Assembly: GCA_003344405.1 (NCBI GenBank) | Contig: NOWV01000355.1 | Coordinates: 1-40,251 of the forward strand | Length of the DNA: 40,251 nt | Reading direction: 5' to 3' | From: Trichoplax sp. H2 | Taxonomy: Eukaryota > Placozoa > Uniplacotomia > Trichoplacea | Shown here: positions 34,851 to 40,251 of the stretch, piece by piece | Layout of the letters: every line of letters starts with the position of its first letter | Numbering within the stretch: the first letter of the stretch is position 1 | Notes under the pieces: generated by a model | Told to the model about the DNA's origin: nothing | Database searches by the model: none | Seen by the model: the letters and a program-made list of their open reading frames with translations, nothing else | Made by a program: the position numbers and the translations under genes

Positions 34851-37343
34851 TTACAAAGGAGCTAAGCCAAGTTGTTGCATTACTTTGAGACATCGTAACC
34901 TTCCCTCCTATGTACAAACATATACAGTAAATGCAAATATTAAGAGAACGTGAGCATGGTGAAGATTTCAAGCTATTTTTATTACCTCTTTCTTGGATAG
35001 GACAGGTTTTACATCGGAAATGTTGTTGTTAGGCTTTTTTGCTGGCGTTTTATTCCCTTTACCCACTTTTCTTTTGGTTGAAGCCGTCTGTTTGTCACCC
35101 ATTTTGGATTTTGAAGGTGAACTTGTAGTATTACCACCATTATTTTCTACATCATTCACAGAATTATTGTCTAATTTTTGATTTCCTACATTTTCTTCCT
35201 CGTTCTCCTAGTTAGATACGATTTAACACTCTTCATTGCTGTTGTTTTACAAAGCACTAGTATACGGGTATGTTTGGTTCTACTGGCGCTAAAGACTTTA
35301 CCGTTACGGTTAAAGATATGCATACCATTTTATATAAAACTATCATAAAATTTACCATGTTATTAGAGTCCTGTTGAGATTCATCTTCCGATTCATCATC
35401 TGACTGATCGAAGAAATGCTCAGGGTACTTTCCATGATTGAGGTAATTATCTGCTTCCTGAATTGATTGCTAAAGAATAGAGCAGTTATGAATAAATAAC
35501 GTAATGTATGCCGTATTATGACTTAAGCGAACTTTACAAGTGATCTTGTATGATATCATACAATTAATAAAATTGATAGCGTATACAATTCTATACCATG
35601 AATAGCTTTCCTTTACTTTTACGGTGCAATTTTTTATCAATACCATCCGAGTACGTAATAACGTGCTTTGGCAATACCCAAAAGCTAAATTAGAGAATGC
35701 TGCCGGTCAGAAATGGTCTATTTTATTGTTCGAGGTAGATTCATTTTCAACATTTGACGCATAGCAACTTACTATTCATACGTTCCTAGGAAATGGATTA
35801 GTTTTGCTTCTTGATCTTCTTTTTCATTTCTGATAGTCTTGGTTTTTAAAGTCTTGATTTCTTCATCGTGTACAATCTATCAGTTTGTGATTATTAGTAA
35901 CAGATTCTATAATATCAATAAATAAGGGAAAAACTTGACAAGTTTATGTTGTATTATGATAGCATTGGTATATTAACAAACATGCGTTTCATGGCAATTT
36001 TGAAAATTTTTTACTTTGTACATTATAGAGATACCGAATAGCCATGGATATAATTGGATATTTGTGCAGTTGATTAAGCACTGCTTTTAACACGGTTCGA
36101 TTTAATAATGAGCTGTCTACAGTGTAATAAATCTCGTTAGGCTGTAGTGGGCTTGCAATTTGAAGTGATTCTTAATTAAGCAAACTCTGCATTTACATTG
36201 TTAATCTATCGATGTGCGAGTATGTCTATATTGCAAACGACTTTAATGCAAACTGTACACTACTATTATTCGCCTTTACTGTAACCATGGTAAAGATTCA
36301 AGGCTGATAGGCCTGTTACTTGGCAAGTAGGGGTATGCCAGGAATAATAAAAAAAAAATGAATTAAGCAGTTTAGCAAAGTGGCAGAAACAGGCGTATGA
36401 GTGTTCTAATTAAGCGTCAACATTATTTGATATTAGATGATTGTAATGAGCATAGGTGAGGAAGAAGGAAATTGATTGATAGCCACTATGGAATGGGTCG
36501 AGAACATGCGTCATAGCCGTGCGAATAGGACTCTAATGGTAAAGTCAATCCTTGTCCTTTTGCTGAGTATATCAGGATGAAAATATCTACAACAAAGCGT
36601 GAGTTGTATACAGTATAGAGCACATTGACGCCAGTGAACAAGACATTGGTATCCCTTTAATTAGGTAACTCACTAGTGATTGGCGTTAATCAGCACATAT
36701 CATTTATTTGTATTGCATATGCGGTTATACAGTAGGTAAATTAGGGTAGCGGCAAGCATTCATTACAAGATCAAGTCGCAAGTGATGAATATACATAGGA
36801 AACTATTTTATACGGGATTGTGTCTATTCCCATCTGGGTCTTTGCGAAATAAGATTTCTTGGTTGATATTGTGAAAGTAGAAGTTCGGCCAAACAGAACG
36901 AGTTGTGCAAGTATAGTAGATTCGTTCTAGCGTCCACACAGTACTACCACTGCAATATTGCTGTTGTGATTGATTTTTGTGTCTGTACCGTAAGCTGGCG
37001 CATGGAAACCTAGCGCTACCGAAACTGAGCACAAATCGACGTCATTACTGGTCATTGGAGAAGTGAAGATGTAGGATAATGATGATTGCTGTTGTCAGTT
37101 TTATACGACATCGATAATATCTACAGTTATGCCATGATCGAACGAAAGTTGAAAGACCATGACTGCTCCTTATTTTGGCTACTTAATTCAATTGGAATGA
37201 AAGTTTGCATCATGCTGATGCAGTGCAAAGGAATGACGAAAGCAGCGTTCGTATGTCAAGTATACTATCCTACTTACTAGGCCAGGCCACGGTGCAAAAC
37301 GAGCTACTCTAGCCCATACCAAGTTTTCACCATTATCTTTCAT
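34851..37343 (-). CDS. Small PWWP-domain protein
   Basis: Six minus-strand exons: 37343-37278, 35876-35773, 35684-35597, 35469-35356, 35207-34986 and 34907-34851. They total 651 nt, 216 aa. Residues 1-~95 are a PWWP domain: NLVWARVARFAPWPGLIV, then HFLGTYEYFWVLPKHVITY, then a helix (LFMQSIQEADNYLNHGKY). The Trp/Phe cage positions expected for binding methyl-lysine nucleosomes are present, so a chromatin role is likely. An acidic stretch (SDDESEDESQQD) and a Lys-rich, low-complexity segment (TKRKVGKGNKTPAKKP, a possible nuclear signal) follow. The protein ends in a short conserved-looking tail, RLRCLKVMQQLGLAPL. The PWWP most resembles those of GLYR1/NPAC or the HDGF family, but there is no dehydrogenase or integrase-binding domain, so I give no symbol. 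An in-frame stop lies upstream of the chosen Met. Confidence 0.85.
35877..37277 (-). other. PWWP gene intron 1
   Basis: This 1.4-kb intron splits the PWWP domain between PWPGL and IVHDEE in phase 0. It contains a 74-codon minus-strand open frame (36808-37032) in sequence that is less AT-rich than its surroundings. I do not recognise that frame and have not called it a gene. Confidence 0.7.
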
Positions 37344-38590
37344 ATTAAGGCCTAAATTAAATCAAGTTTCTCTCTTGAAGGCAACCACACAACAGCAACC
37401 AGCTACTACGAGATGGTGGATTGGGCAATGGCTGAAAGCCTGCAACTCGACAAACCCGCGAAATTGACGACGGTGTCATGTCCGGCCGTCTGTGCACAGT
37501 GTACAGTATACAGTGTACCATTCTACAGTACAGTATTGTACTGTAAGTTGTCCCTTTTGGGTCCCACACTAGAGACCCAGTTCAGTCCAGTTCCGAGTCG
37601 AGCTACGGGGTCAGGGACTGACAACAGTCGTTCAGTATACGAAAATGACTGGGCTGACTCTTTAGCTGGTCATCTCACCTAAAGCGTATGTCTGGAAACG
37701 ATACCCTTATACTGTCCACCATTTTGGTCTAAATGAGCCGCTTGGTCGATTTTGTAGAGTGGAGTAGACGTTTTGGGCAGTAGCGTATACTAGAATAATT
37801 AGCCGCTTGGTCGATTTTGTGGAATGGAGTAGACGTTTTGGGCAGTAGCGTATACTAGAATAAGCAGTAAAACGATGATTAGCCCCCCACTCATTATTTT
37901 GCAGTCAAACGGCCGCGACGCGTCCATCCGTCTTTCTGTACGATACTGGTGCTTGACAGACGGTAATGTACTGTACAGTTCACTACTCTCATGAGATAGT
38001 AGCACACAGTGCATAGTACTGTATGTACAGTGTACAGTACTTCTGTCATGCAAGTACTGTACTGTACTGACTGCATACCTACGGTAGAGACACTAAAAAA
38101 TGGAGTCGACGTTTACTAACTAAACTAAAACTCCAATCAAAAATAGGCCAAAATAAATCAATTTATTACTGTACAGTCCTGTGATTGCTGTCATCATTGA
38201 CTACACTGAGCAGACGCATGGTCAAGGAAAAACCGCACAGTCGACAGTAGAGACCGTCTATGAGAGTCTGTAGTCGACAGTATTGCTAGTGTTTCGTGAA
38301 ACTTGACATGTACTGTACACTGTACACTGTACAGTACAGTACTGTACTGTAGAGGACTCTACTGTAGATGATAGAATAATTACTGTACTGTACAGTACAG
38401 TACAAGTACTGTACTAGTGTACTGTATACTCGTATAAGTAAAGCATACTGGTATTTTCAATCCAATGGATTCCTTTGCAGGACGTCTACTACGTCAATAC
38501 CGACACTATTATAGTACTACTAGTACTAGATGAAATGTTGTAGGTATAGTAGAAGGTCGGGAGTCATGAATTGTTCTTATTCAGTATACT
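37344..38590. other. Upstream flank of PWWP gene with CAGTA-rich patches
   Basis: No gene was seen. CAGTA/TACTG patches occur at about 37497-37552, 37968-38070, 38166-38180, 38308-38352 and 38382-38430. The sequence is clearly less AT-rich than the gene-bearing part. The promoter of the PWWP gene should be at the left end. Confidence 0.6.
37735..37864. repeat. Two-copy direct repeat, 65 bp period
   Basis: GCCGCTTGGTCGATTTTGT occurs at 37737 and 37802, followed in both by GGAGTAGACGTTTTGGGCAG and TAGCGTATACTAGAATAA. The copies differ at only a few bases, so the duplication is recent. Confidence 0.93.
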
Positions 38591-40251
38591 TGTAGTGGCA
38601 GTATTTTGCCTACTGTATTTTGCATACTGTACTTTGCAGAATGAACGCAATGCAGTGTACAGTGTACAGTGTACAGTGCTGTCCTGTATTGTACTGTACT
38701 GTACACTGTACTGGATTGGATAGTATCATGTTGCGTAGTTTGCCCACTTTGGGGAAATGGAAGAAATACGCAGGTGCAGTTTGGCAGGCCCTGAACTGCG
38801 CATCCGCGTTCCGTTCCATTCCGTAGTTGACTGTGCACCACAGTACAGTACAGTACAGTACAGTACTGTACTGTACAGTATGTCAATTTCGACTGTGTAC
38901 TGCACTGTACAGTACTGTACTTTGCAGAATGAAGGCAATGCACAGTACTGCACAGTGTACAGTGTACAGTGCAGTCCTGTATTGTACTGGACTGGACTGG
39001 ATAATATCAATGTTGCGTAGTTTGCCCACTTTGGGGCAATGGAAGAAATACGCAGGTGCAGTTTGGCAGGCCCTGAACTGCGCATCCGCGTTGCGGTCCA
39101 TTCCGTAGTTGACTTGTGCACCACAGCACAGTACAGTACAGTACAGTACTGTACAGTATGTCAATTTCGAATGTGTACTGTACTGTACTGTACTGTACTT
39201 TGCAGAATGAAGGCAATGCACAGTACTGCACAGTGTACAGTGTACAGTGCAGTCCTGTATTGTACTGGACTGGACTGGATAATATCAATGTTGCGTAGTT
39301 TGCCCACTTTGGGGCAATATTGGAAGAAATACGCAGGTGCAGTTTGGCAGGCCCTGAACTGCGCATCCGCGTTGCGGTCCATTCCGTAGTTGACTTGTGC
39401 ACCACAGCACAGTACAGTACAGTACTGTACTGTACAGTATGTCAATTTCGAATGTGTACTGTACTGTACTGTACTTTGCAGAATGAAGGCAATGCACAGT
39501 ACTGCACAGTGTACAGTGTACAGTGCAGTCCTGTATTGTACTGGACTGGACTGGATAATATCAATGTTGCGTAGTTTGCCCACTTTGGGGCAATATTGGA
39601 AGAAATACGCAGGTGCAGTTTGGCAGGCCCTGAACTGCGCATCCGCGTTCCGGCCCATTCCGTAGTTGACTTGTGCACCACAGCACAGTACAGTACAGTA
39701 CAGTACTGTACTGTATGTCAATTTCGAATGTGTACTGTACAGTACTGTACTTTGCAGAATGAAGGCAATGCACAGTACTGCACAGTGTACAGTGTACAGT
39801 GCAGTCCTGTATTGTACTGGACTGGACTGGATAATATCAATGTTGCGTAGTTTGCCCACTTTGGGGCAATATTGGAAGAAATACGCAGGTGCAGTTTGGC
39901 AGGCCCTGAACTGCGCATCCGCGTTCCGGTCCATTCCGTAGTTGACTGTGCACCACAGTACAGTACAGTACAGTACAGTACTGTACTGTACAGTATGTCA
40001 ATTTCGACTGTGTACAGTACTGTACTGCACTGTACTGTACTTTGCAGAATGAAGGCAATGCACAGTACTGCACAGTGTACAGTGTACAGTGCAGTCCTGT
40101 ATTGTACTGGACTGGACTGGATAATATCAATGTTGCGTAGTTTGCCCACTTTGGGGCAATGGAAGAAATACGCAGGTGCAGTTTGGCAGGCCCTGAACTG
40201 CGCATCCGCGTTGCGGTCCATTCCGTAGTTGACTTGTGCACCACAGCACAG
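38590..40251. repeat. Tandem array of 276-287 bp units (right), open at window end
   Basis: The junction word CCGTAGTTGAC occurs at 38821, 39103, 39384, 39660, 39936 and 40223, giving periods of 282, 281, 276, 276 and 287 bp. Each unit has a conserved, relatively GC-rich core (GTAGTTTGCCCACTTTGGGG through GCATCCGCGTT and CCATTCCGTAGTTGAC). A variable CAGTA/TACTG block, GTCAATTTCGA, another CAGTA block, and TTTGCAGAATGAAGGCAATG complete it. The first unit is the most diverged. The array continues past 40251. Repeated open frames in all units and on both strands are by-products of the stop-free spacer. Confidence 0.95.

Noticed and set aside
34993-35181. Plus-strand open frame opposite PWWP exon 5
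   Set aside because: Antisense shadow of a Lys-rich exon; the minus frame fits the gene model in phase on both sides.
38581-40244. Long overlapping open frames on both strands in the right array
   Set aside because: They repeat with the unit, exist in several frames at once, and owe their length to the stop-free CAGTA spacer. No protein domain is visible.

Overview
The window is eukaryotic nuclear DNA, most likely from an early-branching animal. Genes are split by short GT-AG introns (mostly 60-400 bp), the background is AT-rich, the standard code is used, and the proteins are recognisable animal families (RPRD2, SAXO, PTCD2, a Dbl-family RhoGEF, LPCAT2, C5orf63 and a PWWP protein). The compact genes and an axonemal microtubule protein would fit a placozoan or another non-bilaterian, but that is inference; nothing in the sequence names the species.

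Layout. 1-480: no gene seen. 480-1600: array of a ~45-bp core separated by CAGTA/TACTG palindromes. 1891-6757 (+): RPRD2, 7 exons, 834 aa. 6758-10040: long gene-free AT-rich stretch. 10041-12450 (-): SAXO1/2-like axonemal microtubule protein, 2 exons, 481 aa. 12451-16012: gene-free. 16013-18093 (-): PTCD2-like mitochondrial PPR protein, 11 exons, 322 aa. 18340-18570: CAGTA cluster. 18690-19910: three to four diverged copies of a ~350-440 bp repeat. 20349-~25155 (-): DH-PH RhoGEF, at least 15 exons, 5' end unresolved. 26528-30870 (-): LPCAT2-type acyltransferase with EF-hands, 15 exons, 482 aa. 31340-31700: three-unit tandem repeat. 32050-33325 (+): C5orf63 glutaredoxin-like protein, 3 exons, 112 aa. 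34851-37343 (-): small PWWP protein, 6 exons, 216 aa. 37490-38430: CAGTA-rich DNA. 38590-40251: tandem array of 276-287 bp units running off the window.

Exon models were built by hand from reading frame, GT/AG sites and phase. For six of the seven genes the exon lengths sum to a whole number of codons, with no internal stop in the assembled frame. The genes do not form an operon or shared pathway; they are ordinary housekeeping or ciliary loci (transcription/chromatin, axoneme, mitochondrial RNA, Rho signalling, phospholipid remodelling, redox).

The most unusual content is between the genes. First, a pentanucleotide, CAGTA, is repeated and then inverted into TACTG, giving palindromic blocks that act as variable spacers between two unrelated conserved cores at the two ends of the window. 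Second, nearly every long intron or spacer holds decayed local tandem duplications with 65-440 bp periods. Two of these copied a 3' splice site, one with most of an exon, and left decoys beside the functional copy.
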